A stretch of DNA of 64,000 bases from Daejeonella sp. (GTDB lineage: Bacteria > Bacteroidota > Bacteroidia > Sphingobacteriales > Sphingobacteriaceae). Shown in pieces: positions 10,507 to 21,475 of this stretch; position 1 is the stretch's first letter; each line of letters begins with the position of its first letter. Location: positions 1 to 64,000 of the forward strand of contig NZ_JAUXXZ010000081.1 of NCBI RefSeq assembly GCF_030684675.1. Reading direction: 5' to 3'. The notes under the pieces are model-generated. The model worked only from the letters and a program-made list of their open reading frames with translations. It ran no database searches and was not told where the DNA came from. A program made the position numbers and the translations under genes.

Positions 10507-10846
10507 ATAATTTTACTAATAATCTGATTTCCAATTGATGCCGAAAGAAATGTTGGTAACTCTTTGGAGTATCGAATATTCGGAAAAAAATCGGATTAAA
10601 AAACTAATTTTTGAAATAAGTTTTAACTTTCTGTTAAACAGAAGTATACATTAATTTAACAAGGTTTTTCTAACTAAAAAAAAATCAATTCTTAGCTGAA
10701 AATATATTTCAACATTCTGATTGAACAGGCCTCATCAATACTATTGAATATCGGGATTAATATGAAAGATATCTAAGGTTATAGCAGAAAAAAAAATACA
10801 ATAACTTCTTTTGGAACCACTACTAAGGGCTATTACCCATCAGAAA

Positions 10847-12391
10847 TTAATATTCCCCAAATTCCTTTCTAAAGGCGTCTGCGATTTCGCCAAGCGTAGC
10901 ATAAACTTCCACAGCCGAGATGATATAAGGCATAGTATTTAATCCTTGCTTCACGGCATCAGTCAATCCAAGCAGAGCCTTTTCAACAGCCAAAGCGTCG
11001 CGCTCTGCCCTAAGACTGATCAGTTTATCAATTTGAACTTTTCGAATGGAGTCATCAACCCTGAAACCTTCAGGCTTAATTCCTTCTGCATCTACGTATT
11101 TATTCACACCTACCAGAATACTTTCACCATTTTCAATCTCAGTCTGGTATTGATAGGCTGATGCCGCAATTTCATTCTGGATATATCCTTCCTCTATAGC
11201 TGCAACCGATCCTCCTTTGGCATCGATAATATCAATATATTTCCATGCTGCTGCTTCAACCTCATCAGTAAGTGCTTCTACAAAGTAAGAGCCTGCCAGA
11301 GGGTCGACAGTATCAGTAACACCACTTTCAAACGCAATAATCTGCTGGGTACGGAGCGCAACCTTAGCTGCCGATTCTGTTGGCAATGAAAGAGCCTCAT
11401 CAAAACCATTGGTATGAAGCGACTGGGTTCCACCCAGTACTGCTGCCATAGCCTGATTGCTTACCCTGATAACATTATTCAAAGGCTGCTGGGCAGTCAA
11501 AGTTGAACCACCGGTCTGGGTGTGAAAGCGGAGTTTTTGGGCAGCCGGATCCGTTGCACCAAGACTTTGAGTCAGTTTAGCCCACATTCTGCGTGCTGCC
11601 CTGAATTTTGCAATCTCCTCAAAGAAATTATTATGGCAATTAAAAAAGAAAGATAGCCGTTTCGCAAAAACATTAATATCTAAACCCTTCTGCATTGCTG
11701 CCTGAAGATAGGCCTTACCATTGGCCAATGTAAATGCTAATTCCTGCACTGCAGTAGAACCTGCCTCCCTGATGTGATATCCTGAAATGGAAATGGTATT
11801 CCATTTTGGAAGTTCTATACTGCAATATTCGAAAACATCAGTAATCAATCGCATGGAAGCTTTCGGGGGATATATATAGGTACCCCTTGCTGCATATTCT
11901 TTTAAAATGTCATTCTGTATAGTTCCGGATATTTGCTTCAAATCAGCACCCTGCTTCTTTGCAAGGCATATATACATAGCCAGCAGAATTGGTGCGGTTG
12001 CATTTATAGTCATTGAACTGGTAACTTTTTGAAGGTCGATTCCATCAAAAAGTATCTCCATATCCTTTAAAGAGTCTATTGCAACCCCAACCTTACCAAC
12101 TTCTCCTTCCGACATCATGTGATCTGAGTCGTAACCGATTTGGGTAGGAAGATCAAAAGCTACAGAAAGACCGGTAGTTCCTTGTGAAAGTAGGTAATGG
12201 TAACGTTTGTTTGATTCAGAAGCAGTAGAAAATCCTGCATATTGCCGCATTGTCCACATTCTGCCGCGGTACATATCCTTCTGTATCCCCCGGGTAAAAG
12301 GGAATTCCCCGGGCAGTTCAATACTTTTTTCTTCAGTATAGACTTCCTTTATTTCAATACCAGAACTTGTTTTAATTTTCTTTTCGCTCAT
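10847..12391 (-). CDS. Methylmalonyl-CoA mutase family protein, catalytic domain only (no B12-binding domain)
   Basis: [47 protein letters not shown] ends before any DxHxxG cobalamin-binding domain. Confidence 0.88.
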   Translation of the reverse strand: MSEKKIKTSSGIEIKEVYTEEKSIELPGEFPFTRGIQKDMYRGRMWTMRQYAGFSTASESNKRYHYLLSQGTTGLSVAFDLPTQIGYDSDHMMSEGEVGKVGVAIDSLKDMEILFDGIDLQKVTSSMTINATAPILLAMYICLAKKQGADLKQISGTIQNDILKEYAARGTYIYPPKASMRLITDVFEYCSIELPKWNTISISGYHIREAGSTAVQELAFTLANGKAYLQAAMQKGLDINVFAKRLSFFFNCHNNFFEEIAKFRAARRMWAKLTQSLGATDPAAQKLRFHTQTGGSTLTAQQPLNNVIRVSNQAMAAVLGGTQSLHTNGFDEALSLPTESAAKVALRTQQIIAFESGVTDTVDPLAGSYFVEALTDEVEAAAWKYIDIIDAKGGSVAAIEEGYIQNEIAASAYQYQTEIENGESILVGVNKYVDAEGIKPEGFRVDDSIRKVQIDKLISLRAERDALAVEKALLGLTDAVKQGLNTMPYIISAVEVYATLGEIADAFRKEFGEY

Positions 12392-12395
12392 TCCA

Positions 12396-12929
12396 TTAAA
12401 ATAAAGACTGCATATCCCCCTTCACAATGCTTAATGCCAGATCATAGGGGTTTTCAGTTTCCAGATTCGCCAAATGACTAAGGACTGCCCTGCTTAAATC
12501 GATTGAAGAAGCATTTTCAGGTAATGCACTCACTGCGCTGTTAATCATACTGATTGTATCTTCCTTTACCTGTTTGACTGTTACCCATGCCCGGTCGCTG
12601 ACATAGATCTGCTGCGAAATATTGTGCTGATATTCAGCCCGAATATCTGAAATGATTAAACCCTGCATTTCGCGGGCACTCATACCTGGTGTATGCAGCC
12701 GAATCAACATATTAGAAGGATTTACTCTTTCAAGAAATAAAACGGTCCTCTCATAAGCCTGAAGTCTGAGTGGCAGGGTGTGTTTAAGTCCGGCCCTTTT
12801 AAGTTCCATTCGCTGAAAATTAAGTTTTTCACTCAGGTAGTTCTTTATAATGAACCATCCAGTGAAGAACACGATCAGTCCGGCAAGGGCATATTTCAGT
12901 ATATCAAGTATAAATTCAGTTTCATTCAT
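12396..12929 (-). CDS. Conserved hypothetical protein with N-terminal TM segment
   Basis: Open frame 4 bp from the mutase gene; [23 protein letters not shown] hydrophobic helix. Confidence 0.7.
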   Translation of the reverse strand: MNETEFILDILKYALAGLIVFFTGWFIIKNYLSEKLNFQRMELKRAGLKHTLPLRLQAYERTVLFLERVNPSNMLIRLHTPGMSAREMQGLIISDIRAEYQHNISQQIYVSDRAWVTVKQVKEDTISMINSAVSALPENASSIDLSRAVLSHLANLETENPYDLALSIVKGDMQSLF

Positions 12930-12994
12930 GTTTATGCAATTGTTAACAGATAGTCAAAATGCCTGCAGTTAAAACAAAAGTGAGCAATTTCACG

Positions 12995-13002
12995 TATATT
13001 TG
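12995..13002 (+). promoter_or_regulatory. -7 box TATATTTG upstream of IscA-like gene
   Basis: Exact match to TAnnTTTG 22 bp before the start codon; -33 element weak. Confidence 0.35.
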
Positions 13003-13023
13003 TGATAAGATTTTAAAAGAATT

Positions 13024-13377
13024 ATGAGTACAGAAACTGCAAATCTTATTGCGCCGGTCACTTTGACGGATGGTGCTAAAAAAGAAATTATAAAACTCAT
13101 TCAACAACAGGAATTAGGTGAAGAATACGGATTACGCTTAGGTGTTGAAGGTGGTGGATGTGCCGGAATGAACTATGTACTCGGATTTGATCAGCAGAAA
13201 GATGGTGATCAGGAGTATTTTATTGATGGAATCAGGGTTTTTATGCATAAAGCTCACGGATTATACCTGGCGGGTATGGAAGTAGATTTCAAAGATGGAT
13301 TAAATGCCCGTGGCTTCACTTTTAGTAATCCAAATGCCAGCAGTACCTGTGGTTGCGGCACATCATTCTCAGTTTAA
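13024..13377 (+). CDS. Iron-sulfur cluster assembly accessory protein (HesB/IscA/ErpA family)
   Basis: LRLGVEGGGCAGMNYVLGF ... NPNASSTCGCGTSFSV. Confidence 0.95.
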   Translation: MSTETANLIAPVTLTDGAKKEIIKLIQQQELGEEYGLRLGVEGGGCAGMNYVLGFDQQKDGDQEYFIDGIRVFMHKAHGLYLAGMEVDFKDGLNARGFTFSNPNASSTCGCGTSFSV

Positions 13378-13400
13378 CAAAAATTTTGTAACATTTTATG

Positions 13401-13435
13401 AAGTCCTGCTATCAAACCAGCAGGACTTTTTATAT
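13401..13435 (+). terminator. Intrinsic terminator of IscA-like gene
   Basis: AAGTCCTGCT-atcaaacc-AGCAGGACTT then TTTAT. Confidence 0.8.
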
Positions 13436-13442
13436 TTATACT

Positions 13443-14687
13443 ATGGCAACAAAAATGAGTTATTCGGAAAATGTCAAAGTGGCGATGCAATCCGTTAAGG
13501 GAAACAAGCTACGGACGTTTTTAACCGCTATTATCATTGCCATAGGTTTAACCGCTTTGGTTGGCATTTTAACTTCCATTGATGCCATTGAAGGTTCCCT
13601 GAATAATACATTCTCAAGCATGGGAGCCAATTCATTTACAATCAGAAACCGGGGTATCGGGATTCGTATTGGAGGTGGCGGACAAAGACCAAAACGTTAC
13701 AAATCAATAGATTACAGACAGGCGACAGAATTCAAAAGCAGCTTTGCTTTTCCTGCAATGATTTCTGTAAATGTATTTGCCTCATTCGGAGGTACTGTGA
13801 AATATGGTAATGAAAAGACCAATCCAAATATCTCAGTACTTGGAGCGGATGAAAATTATATTCAATCTGCAGGCTATAAACTGGCTGCAGGACGAAATTT
13901 CTCACAGTCGGAGCTAGAATTCGGCACCAGTGTGGTGATTATTGGGGATGAAATCAAAACACGCCTCTTCCCAAACGTCGACCCCATCAATAGAACAATC
14001 AGTATTGGAAATAACAAATTCCGAATCATAGGCATTTTTGCAGCCAAAGGGTCAAGCGTCGGTTTTGGGGGTGATAAAATCTGCGTAATTCCGCTTTATA
14101 GAGCCAAGCAGGTAATGACTATTCAGAACCCATCTTATACTATTTCGGTCATGAGCGATGATCCGGCTCAAATGGATGCGGCGATCGGTGAAGCCACCTC
14201 CCTCTTCAGAAACATCCGCAATCTTAAAATTGCCGATGACAACAACTTTGAGATCACAAAAAGTGATGCCATTGCTCAAACACTGGTCGACAATTTAAAA
14301 TTTGTAAGAATTGGTGGTATCGTGATCGGGGCAATTACTTTAATTGGTGCAGCTATTGCCCTGATGAATATCATGATTGTTTCTGTAACTGAGCGCACAC
14401 GTGAAATCGGTATACGCAAGGCAATTGGAGCTACTCCTATCGTGATAAGGCGTCAATTTCTTATTGAAGCAATCGTTATTTGTCTCATGGGAGGAATAAC
14501 CGGTGTTTTTCTTGGCATTCTGATCGGCAACCTGCTCTCCATGGTTATGGGCGGGTCATTTATTATGCCATGGGGCTGGACGATTCTGGGCTTAACCTTA
14601 TGTATCGGGGTTGGACTCATCTCCGGACTTTATCCTGCAATTAAGGCAAGTAAAATGGATCCGGTGGAGTCATTGAGATACGAATAG
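13443..14687 (+). CDS. ABC transporter permease (MacB/FtsX type)
   Basis: VKGNKLRTFLTAIIIAIGL; ERTREIGIRKAIGATPIVIRRQFLIEA; PAIKASKMDPVESLRYE. Start chosen downstream of the terminator. Confidence 0.9.
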   Translation: MATKMSYSENVKVAMQSVKGNKLRTFLTAIIIAIGLTALVGILTSIDAIEGSLNNTFSSMGANSFTIRNRGIGIRIGGGGQRPKRYKSIDYRQATEFKSSFAFPAMISVNVFASFGGTVKYGNEKTNPNISVLGADENYIQSAGYKLAAGRNFSQSELEFGTSVVIIGDEIKTRLFPNVDPINRTISIGNNKFRIIGIFAAKGSSVGFGGDKICVIPLYRAKQVMTIQNPSYTISVMSDDPAQMDAAIGEATSLFRNIRNLKIADDNNFEITKSDAIAQTLVDNLKFVRIGGIVIGAITLIGAAIALMNIMIVSVTERTREIGIRKAIGATPIVIRRQFLIEAIVICLMGGITGVFLGILIGNLLSMVMGGSFIMPWGWTILGLTLCIGVGLISGLYPAIKASKMDPVESLRYE

Positions 14688-14694
14688 TTTAAAA

Positions 14695-14754
14695 GAGAAT
14701 CAGGAGCCAGGAAAATGGGGTGTTATCTGAGAATCATGAACCAAGAGCCAGGAA
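14695..14754. repeat. Degenerate intergenic direct repeat (GAGAATCA...GAGCCAGGAA twice)
   Basis: gagaatca at 14695 and 14729; gagccaggaa at 14704 and 14745. Confidence 0.6.
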
Positions 14755-14770
14755 CCAGGACAATAGGAAA

Positions 14771-15823
14771 CTATCTCTTCCCGTATTGGTCTTCATAATA
14801 AGACTGGTAGCTTCCTGATGTTACGCTCTGTAGCCATTCCTCATTTTGCAAATACCAATCTACCGTTTTCTCCAATCCTTCTTCAAACTGTAAACTAGGT
14901 TTCCAATCGAGATCCTTCTGGAGTTTTGATGAGTCGATTGCATACCGCAGATCATGCCCTGCACGATCGGTAACATAAGTAATTAGTTTTGCGGATGTGC
15001 CGGCCTCTCTTCCCAATTTTTCATCCATAATCTTACAAAGCAACCGAATAAGGTCAATATTCTTCCATTCGTTATGCCCGCCTACATTATATGTACTTCT
15101 GCTGGATGCCTCATGAAAGATCACATCAATTGCCCGGGCATGGTCTTCGACCCACAGCCAGTCACGTATATTTTCCCCTTTCCCATAAACCGGGATAGGT
15201 TTGTTATTTTTAATATTATTAATTGAAAGCGGAATCAGTTTCTCAGGGAAGTGGAATGATCCATAATTATTGGAGCAATTTGAAATCACTACGTCAATCC
15301 CGTAAGTATCATGATATGACCTAACAAAATGATCAGAACTAGCTTTAGATGCAGAATATGGGCTGTGTGGATCGTAGGCAGTCGTCTCGGTAAAAAGGCC
15401 ATCTTCACCCAGACTGCCATAAACTTCGTCCGTTGAAACATGGTAAAACCGATGTGATTTATAATCATCTTTCCATTGATGACGGGCAGAATTTAAAAGG
15501 GTTACGGTTCCAACTACATTGGTCATTACAAATTCAATCGGACTGCTGATAGATCGGTCCACATGCGACTCAGCAGCGAGATGAATTACTGCGTCAATTT
15601 GCTCTTCTGAAAATACTTTATCAATAAATCCGGCATCAACAATATCCCCTTTGATAAATTTATAATTGGGTCTATCCTCAATATCTTTCAGGTTAAGGAG
15701 ATTACCAGCATAAGTAAGTTTATCTAAATTAACAATCTGATATTCAGGATAATTGATTACAAATCGCCTCACTACATGGGATCCAATGAACCCTGCTCCC
15801 CCGGTAATCAATATTTTTTTCAT
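14771..15823 (-). CDS. rfbB: dTDP-glucose 4,6-dehydratase
   Basis: MKKILITGGAGFIGSHVVRRF; HVSTDEVYGSLG; YSASKASSDH. Confidence 0.93.
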   Translation of the reverse strand: MKKILITGGAGFIGSHVVRRFVINYPEYQIVNLDKLTYAGNLLNLKDIEDRPNYKFIKGDIVDAGFIDKVFSEEQIDAVIHLAAESHVDRSISSPIEFVMTNVVGTVTLLNSARHQWKDDYKSHRFYHVSTDEVYGSLGEDGLFTETTAYDPHSPYSASKASSDHFVRSYHDTYGIDVVISNCSNNYGSFHFPEKLIPLSINNIKNNKPIPVYGKGENIRDWLWVEDHARAIDVIFHEASSRSTYNVGGHNEWKNIDLIRLLCKIMDEKLGREAGTSAKLITYVTDRAGHDLRYAIDSSKLQKDLDWKPSLQFEEGLEKTVDWYLQNEEWLQSVTSGSYQSYYEDQYGKR

Positions 15824-15888
15824 CCCCTGATAATTATTTTTGTTCAGATTATAAAAACCTATGCTTATTTCTTAGGATAGTATCCAGT

Positions 15889-16920
15889 TTACAATGGATT
15901 TTGCTTGATATACTTTTCCCACTCCCAGGCAGAATTCATCATCTCATGAATACCTAATTCAGCCTTCCATGACAGTTCATTTTCAGCCTTGCTCACATCG
16001 CCATAGATCTGTTCAATATCCCCGGCCCTACGCTTCCCAATGATATAATTCAATTTCTGACCGCTTGCAGATTCAAATGCATGAATTACTTCCAGAACAG
16101 AATTTCCTTTGCCGGTACCAATGTTATATATATCAAATTTCTTCTTATTCTGTACGTTTTCCATCTGCTTAATAGCGGCAACATGTGCTTTTGCAAGATC
16201 AACTACGTGTATGTAATCCCTTACACAGGTTCCATCGGAAGTATTATAATCATCCCCAAAAACAATGATATTACCACGCTTTCCTATCGCTGCCTGGGTA
16301 ATAAATGGAACCAGGTTTTGAGGTACACCGATAGGCAGTTCACCAATCAGGGAAGATGCATGCGCCCCAACCGGATTGAAATAACGCAAGGCGATTACTT
16401 TAAGACTTTCACTGACACCCGATACCTCCTCTAAAATTTCTTCGGCGATTTGTTTTGTATTCCCATAAGTGGATTCCGCCTTTTTTACCGGAGCAAGTTC
16501 GTTGACAGGTAATATATCAGGCTCTCCGTAAACTGTACAACTGGATGAAAATACCATATCCATTTTACGATCAGAGAAGGCATCAAGAAGGTTTATAAGA
16601 GGATAGAAATTATTTTTATAATATTTGAGTGGTTCCCTTTCGGACTCGCCAACACTTTTAAACGCGGCGAAATGTATTAATCCGCTTATATCGCGATGTT
16701 CATCTAAAAATTCACGGGTTAATTTTTCATCACAAAGATCGAAATTGTAAAATTCAGGCCTTGTACCGGTAATCTTCTCAATCTGATCAATAATCTTCGG
16801 ACTTGAATTCGAAAGATTATCAATAATTACAGGATCATAACCGGCATTAATCAATTCCACAACAGTGTGCGAGCCAATATATCCGGTTCCACCGGTTACT
16901 AAAATTTTCCTGCCTGACAT
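15889..16920 (-). CDS. galE: UDP-glucose 4-epimerase
   Basis: ILVTGGTGYIGSHTVVELINAGYDPVIIDNL; SSSCTVYG; YFNPVGAH. Confidence 0.95.
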   Translation of the reverse strand: MSGRKILVTGGTGYIGSHTVVELINAGYDPVIIDNLSNSSPKIIDQIEKITGTRPEFYNFDLCDEKLTREFLDEHRDISGLIHFAAFKSVGESEREPLKYYKNNFYPLINLLDAFSDRKMDMVFSSSCTVYGEPDILPVNELAPVKKAESTYGNTKQIAEEILEEVSGVSESLKVIALRYFNPVGAHASSLIGELPIGVPQNLVPFITQAAIGKRGNIIVFGDDYNTSDGTCVRDYIHVVDLAKAHVAAIKQMENVQNKKKFDIYNIGTGKGNSVLEVIHAFESASGQKLNYIIGKRRAGDIEQIYGDVSKAENELSWKAELGIHEMMNSAWEWEKYIKQNPL

Positions 16921-17906
16921 TATTTGTTGTTGTAGTAGGTGAAATCCTTATGTTTTATCTCTTGCTCCGGCAATGATTTAAAGTAATCGTAGGTGATTTT
17001 CAAACCCTTAGCACGATTGACCTTTGGCTCCCAGCCCAAAATTGTCCTGGCTTTTGTAATATCTGGTCTTCGTTGCCTAGGATCATCGGTAGGTAAATCT
17101 TTAAATACCATTTTTTGCCTGGTTCCGGTCAGTTTGATAATCTCCTCTCCGAACTCACGTATGGTGATCTCATCAGGATTACCAATATTTACAGGCAATG
17201 AGTAGTCAGAGAATAATAATCGGTATATACCCTCAACGAGGTCATCTACATAACAAAAGGAACGTGTCTGCGAGCCATCACCAAATACGGTAAGATCTTC
17301 TCCGCGCAAAGCCTGCCCGATAAATGCCGGCAATACTCTTCCGTCATTTAATCTCATCCTTGGCCCGTAGGTATTAAATATTCTTACAATACGTGTTTCT
17401 AAACCATGAAATGTATGATAAGCCATTGTCATAGCTTCCTGAAAACGCTTGGCTTCATCGTAAACACCTCTGGGACCTACAGGATTGACATTCCCCCAAT
17501 ATTCTTCTGGTTGCGGATTTACGGCAGGATCGCCATAAACCTCTGATGTTGAAGCAATTAAAATTCTTGATTTCTTGGATCGTGCTAATCCAAGTAAGTT
17601 ATGAATTCCCAGAGATCCAACCTTCAATGTTTGTATAGGAATTCTTAAATAATCAATCGGGCTTGCAGGAGAGGCAAAATGCAGGATATAATCCAATTCT
17701 CCGGCCACGTATACAAATTTTGAAACATCGTGGTTATAAAACTCGAAGTTTTCCAGAGGAAAAAGATGTTCTATATTGCGCAGATCTCCGGTGATGAGAT
17801 TATCCATCGCAATCACATGAAAACCCTCCTTAATAAACCGGTCGCAGAGATGGGAGCCAAGAAAACCTGCTGCACCTGTTATTAAAATACGTTTACGCTG
17901 ATTCAT
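16920..17906 (-). CDS. UDP-glucuronate decarboxylase (UDP-xylose synthase) family
   Basis: [51 protein letters not shown]. Confidence 0.92.
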   Translation of the reverse strand: MNQRKRILITGAAGFLGSHLCDRFIKEGFHVIAMDNLITGDLRNIEHLFPLENFEFYNHDVSKFVYVAGELDYILHFASPASPIDYLRIPIQTLKVGSLGIHNLLGLARSKKSRILIASTSEVYGDPAVNPQPEEYWGNVNPVGPRGVYDEAKRFQEAMTMAYHTFHGLETRIVRIFNTYGPRMRLNDGRVLPAFIGQALRGEDLTVFGDGSQTRSFCYVDDLVEGIYRLLFSDYSLPVNIGNPDEITIREFGEEIIKLTGTRQKMVFKDLPTDDPRQRRPDITKARTILGWEPKVNRAKGLKITYDYFKSLPEQEIKHKDFTYYNNK

Positions 17907-19216
17907 TATTCGACAGTTTTTCGGCCAATACTATTATAATAGAAACCGCAATCGATCATCTTTTGCAGATCATACAGGTTGCGACCGTCAAAAATAATTT
18001 TAGTCTTCATTAATTCGGCGATCCTGTCAAAATCAGGGGTCCTGAAAACAGACCACTCTGTGATGATCAATAAAGCATCTGCATCTTTCAAAGCATCATA
18101 TTGGTTATCAGCATAAGAAATTTTATTCTCAAGCTGTTTTTTCACATTGCCCATTGCTTCAGGGTCAAAAGCAGTAATTAAAGCGCCGTCCTTCAGTAGT
18201 TCTTCAATAATATATAGGGCAGGAGCCTCACGGATATCATCAGTTTCAGGTTTAAAGGCCAGACCCCAAATAGCAATTTTCTTTCCTTTGATATCCCCAT
18301 TATAGTATCTCCTGACTTTTTCGACCAGCTTTACCCTTTGGGAATCATTTACTTCCATCACAGATGCGAGGATCTTAAAGTCATAGTTATTTTCAGTGGC
18401 AGATCTGCCCAAAGCCTGAACATCTTTAGGAAAACAACTTCCACCATACCCAACACCTGGAAATAAAAAGCGCTTACCTATGCGATCATCTGAACCTATC
18501 CCCTTTCTGACTGCATCAACATCTGCCCCGACAAGCTCACATAAATTAGCAATCTCGTTCATGAAGGTTATTTTTGTAGCCAGAAATGAATTTGCAGCGT
18601 ATTTTGTCAGTTCTGAAGAGCGGGTATCCATAAAAATAATTGGATTTCCCTGTCTTACATAAGGTCCGTATAACTCTGCCATCAGCTTCTGTGCTCTCAG
18701 ACTTTGGGTACCGACTACCACCCTGTCGGGCTTCATGAAGTCATCAACAGCAACTCCTTCTCGTAAGAATTCGGGGTTTGAGACCACATCTACCTCAACA
18801 GATGTATTTTCATTGAATACCTTAATCACCATATCTGCAGTGCCAACCGGCACCGTTGATTTTGTCACAATGACCTTATATCCGGTAATGATTTTAGCGA
18901 TATCTTTAGCAGCACCGAGTACAAAACTCAGATCTGCTGCACCATCACCCGCCGGAGGAGTAGGTAAGGCAAGAAATATTATTTGAGCATCCTGAATTGC
19001 TTCAGAAAGAATGGTCGTAAATTTCAACCTGCCCTGTTCTATGTTTCTGTGAAAAAGTACATCCAAACCAGGCTCATAAATCGGCAATTTATATGCCTGC
19101 ATCATTTTAACCTTTTCCTCATTTATATCCACACAGGTAACTGTATTTCCTGTTTCGGCAAGACAAGTACCAGTTACTAAGCCTACATATCCTGTACCAA
19201 CTACTGCTATTTTCAT
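17906..19216 (-). CDS. ugd: UDP-glucose 6-dehydrogenase
   Basis: [57 protein letters not shown]. Confidence 0.96.
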   Translation of the reverse strand: MKIAVVGTGYVGLVTGTCLAETGNTVTCVDINEEKVKMMQAYKLPIYEPGLDVLFHRNIEQGRLKFTTILSEAIQDAQIIFLALPTPPAGDGAADLSFVLGAAKDIAKIITGYKVIVTKSTVPVGTADMVIKVFNENTSVEVDVVSNPEFLREGVAVDDFMKPDRVVVGTQSLRAQKLMAELYGPYVRQGNPIIFMDTRSSELTKYAANSFLATKITFMNEIANLCELVGADVDAVRKGIGSDDRIGKRFLFPGVGYGGSCFPKDVQALGRSATENNYDFKILASVMEVNDSQRVKLVEKVRRYYNGDIKGKKIAIWGLAFKPETDDIREAPALYIIEELLKDGALITAFDPEAMGNVKKQLENKISYADNQYDALKDADALLIITEWSVFRTPDFDRIAELMKTKIIFDGRNLYDLQKMIDCGFYYNSIGRKTVE

Positions 19217-19281
19217 CTATTGACGAAGACTATTTAAAAGATTTAACATTAACTTCGACGAAGATAAGAATTATATTCAAA

Positions 19282-20505
19282 ATGCTTTTTTTGTACGATA
19301 CAGGTATTTATTTATATACACTTTTCATCCGGATTGCTTCGATTGGGAATAAAAAAGCAGCAGCCTGGATCAAAGGAAGAAAAGGGCTCCTGCAATTTAT
19401 TGAAAATAGTCTCGACAAAAAGATAAGCTACACCTGGTTTCATTTTGCCTCCCTTGGTGAGTTTGAGCAGGGAAGACCGGTAATTGAACTATTAAAATCC
19501 GAGAATCCGGAATTGCCTATTGTAATCACTTTTTTCTCTCCCTCGGGATATGAAGTTAGGAAGAATTATGCCCTTGCTGATTATGTTTTTTACCTTCCGA
19601 CCGATACCAGTACCAATGCCAAAGAGTTTATCCGCCTCTTGAATCCGCGAATGGTCATCTTTACAAAATATGAATACTGGTATCATTACTTTGAAGAATT
19701 ACATAAAAATAATATTCCACTCTATGTGATCTCCGGAATATTCAGGAAAGAACAGGTGTTTTTTAAATGGTATGGAAGTTTGCACAGGCAAATGTTAAAA
19801 TGGATCAGCCATATTTTTGTGCAGGATGAAAGTAGCCGTGAGCTTTTGGAGAACATACAGATTAGAAATGTTTCGGTAAGCGGAGATACCCGCTTCGACA
19901 GAGTGGCTGAAAATATCCTCACTGTAAAAAAAATCCCCTTAATCGAAGAATTTTGCAATGTTAAAAGCATTTTTATAGCAGGGAGTACCTGGCCTGAAGA
20001 TGAAAAGATATTGCATTACCTGGTAAAAAAATATCCTGACTGGAAGTTTATAATTGCCCCACATGAGGTTAGTGACAACCGGATAAATGAGGTTAAAGAC
20101 TTATTCAATGATAATATTACTTATTCAGAAGCGGAAGCCGGATCTTCGGAAATCAGAAATCGCCAAACACTCATCATTGATAATATAGGAATACTATCCT
20201 CAGTATATCAGTATGGTAAGATGGCATATATCGGTGGCGGATTTGGTAAAGGAATCCACAACACGCAGGAGGCTCTGGCCTTCGGGTTACCGGTGATCTT
20301 TGGGCCTGAATATCTGAAATTTAAAGAGGCTGTGGAACTGGTAGCTTTAGAAGGGGCCAAAAGTATTTCTAATGCCGGAGAATTGGAAAATGCATTTCTG
20401 TATTTTATAGCCAATAAGCAATCGGGGGATATTGCAAGAAACTATATTCAGGAGCATACAGGTGCTAGCCGGAAGATAATTGAACAAATTAAACTCAACG
20501 TTTAA
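19282..20505 (+). CDS. kdtA: 3-deoxy-D-manno-octulosonic acid (Kdo) transferase
   Basis: TWFHFASLGEFEQGRPVIE; YIGGGFGKGIHNTQEALAFGLPVIFGP. Confidence 0.93.
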   Translation: MLFLYDTGIYLYTLFIRIASIGNKKAAAWIKGRKGLLQFIENSLDKKISYTWFHFASLGEFEQGRPVIELLKSENPELPIVITFFSPSGYEVRKNYALADYVFYLPTDTSTNAKEFIRLLNPRMVIFTKYEYWYHYFEELHKNNIPLYVISGIFRKEQVFFKWYGSLHRQMLKWISHIFVQDESSRELLENIQIRNVSVSGDTRFDRVAENILTVKKIPLIEEFCNVKSIFIAGSTWPEDEKILHYLVKKYPDWKFIIAPHEVSDNRINEVKDLFNDNITYSEAEAGSSEIRNRQTLIIDNIGILSSVYQYGKMAYIGGGFGKGIHNTQEALAFGLPVIFGPEYLKFKEAVELVALEGAKSISNAGELENAFLYFIANKQSGDIARNYIQEHTGASRKIIEQIKLNV

Positions 20506-20944
20506 TCCGTTCATCGAATATGAAAGGCTCATCATTTAAGAGCTTGTTAAGCCTAAAATCGGCATGACGGGGATTTAATAAATAATTAAATTCTGACTGA
20601 ATAATTGAGGATGGAACCTTCAGCACAGCACTATTCGCATCATTTAGCCATTGATCACCAAGGCCTTGTGTAATATGCATATTTTCAAAAGCATGCCATT
20701 GGTAAGGTAATTGTTCAATATTCAATGAAACAATTTCAATACTTTCGGGAATTTCGATACTTAATACCCGAAAATGATCAGAGAGTCCTAACTGGCTCCG
20801 GTGAACAATATTTTCAAGACAGGCCAATGACCGCGACGAAGATGTGTAAATCATTTCCCTATCGTTGGAGTTCCACCTTGCCGCTCTGCCCGATGCTAAT
20901 AAACTGTGAGCATACCTTGCCAGTGTTATCCTGTACACCAGCAT
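20495..20944 (-). CDS. RES domain toxin (NAD+-degrading family)
   Basis: MLVYRITLARYAHSLLASGRAARWNSNDREMIYTSSSRSLACLE is the RES N-terminal pattern (R...GRWN..G..ViYtS...A.lE); paired with Xre-type antitoxin. Confidence 0.88.
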   Translation of the reverse strand: MLVYRITLARYAHSLLASGRAARWNSNDREMIYTSSSRSLACLENIVHRSQLGLSDHFRVLSIEIPESIEIVSLNIEQLPYQWHAFENMHITQGLGDQWLNDANSAVLKVPSSIIQSEFNYLLNPRHADFRLNKLLNDEPFIFDERIKR

Positions 20945-21424
20945 TTAGGCCAGGTCACCGTATTCTATACGGATAAGTTCTTCTTCAATTAAGGAGATAC
21001 CAGTAATGGTATCCAGAAAATTATATGGTATTTCATTTCCAAGCCCATAAGCTGATGTGTTCAGCCAATTATGAAAAGCTTTGGGAGAACCAAACAGTGC
21101 AAAGCCTTTGTTAAACAATGCAAAAGACTTAAGCAGTTTCTCACTTAGGGCTGCATCCAGTTTCATATTTTGTATGGAATAATTCTGAATAGTTTTTACA
21201 GTTGTTTTAAAAATTTCCTGGAACTCCTGATATGAAAAACCGGAAACCGCAATAAAATCGAGGGCTGCTTTAGCACTTAATCCATTTTTTGAATGTGTAA
21301 GAAGGGCAATGTCATTAGCATACATTGACTGGTAATGAAGCATTGTTTCAGAAACTGCAGAATCATGACTATCAGTAGCTGTATAAGGTTTGGCTGCTGT
21401 ATTTTTGATGTTCTTTTCTTTCAT
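20945..21424 (-). CDS. Xre/ParS (DUF2384, MbcA-type toxin-binding) antitoxin
   Basis: Directly upstream of RES toxin; C-terminal SFALFNKGFALFGSPKAFHNWLNTSAYGLGNEIPYNFLDTITGISLIEEELIRIEYG. Confidence 0.88.
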   Translation of the reverse strand: MKEKNIKNTAAKPYTATDSHDSAVSETMLHYQSMYANDIALLTHSKNGLSAKAALDFIAVSGFSYQEFQEIFKTTVKTIQNYSIQNMKLDAALSEKLLKSFALFNKGFALFGSPKAFHNWLNTSAYGLGNEIPYNFLDTITGISLIEEELIRIEYGDLA

Positions 21425-21475
21425 ATAAACAATTTAAGAATTATTTCTTAATACTCAAGAATTATTTCCACATTT

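Noticed and set aside
10507-10846. Possible oriC next to dnaA
   Set aside because: AT-rich, but no TTATCCACA-type DnaA boxes were found here or in 8551-9078; GC-skew over the genome would be needed.
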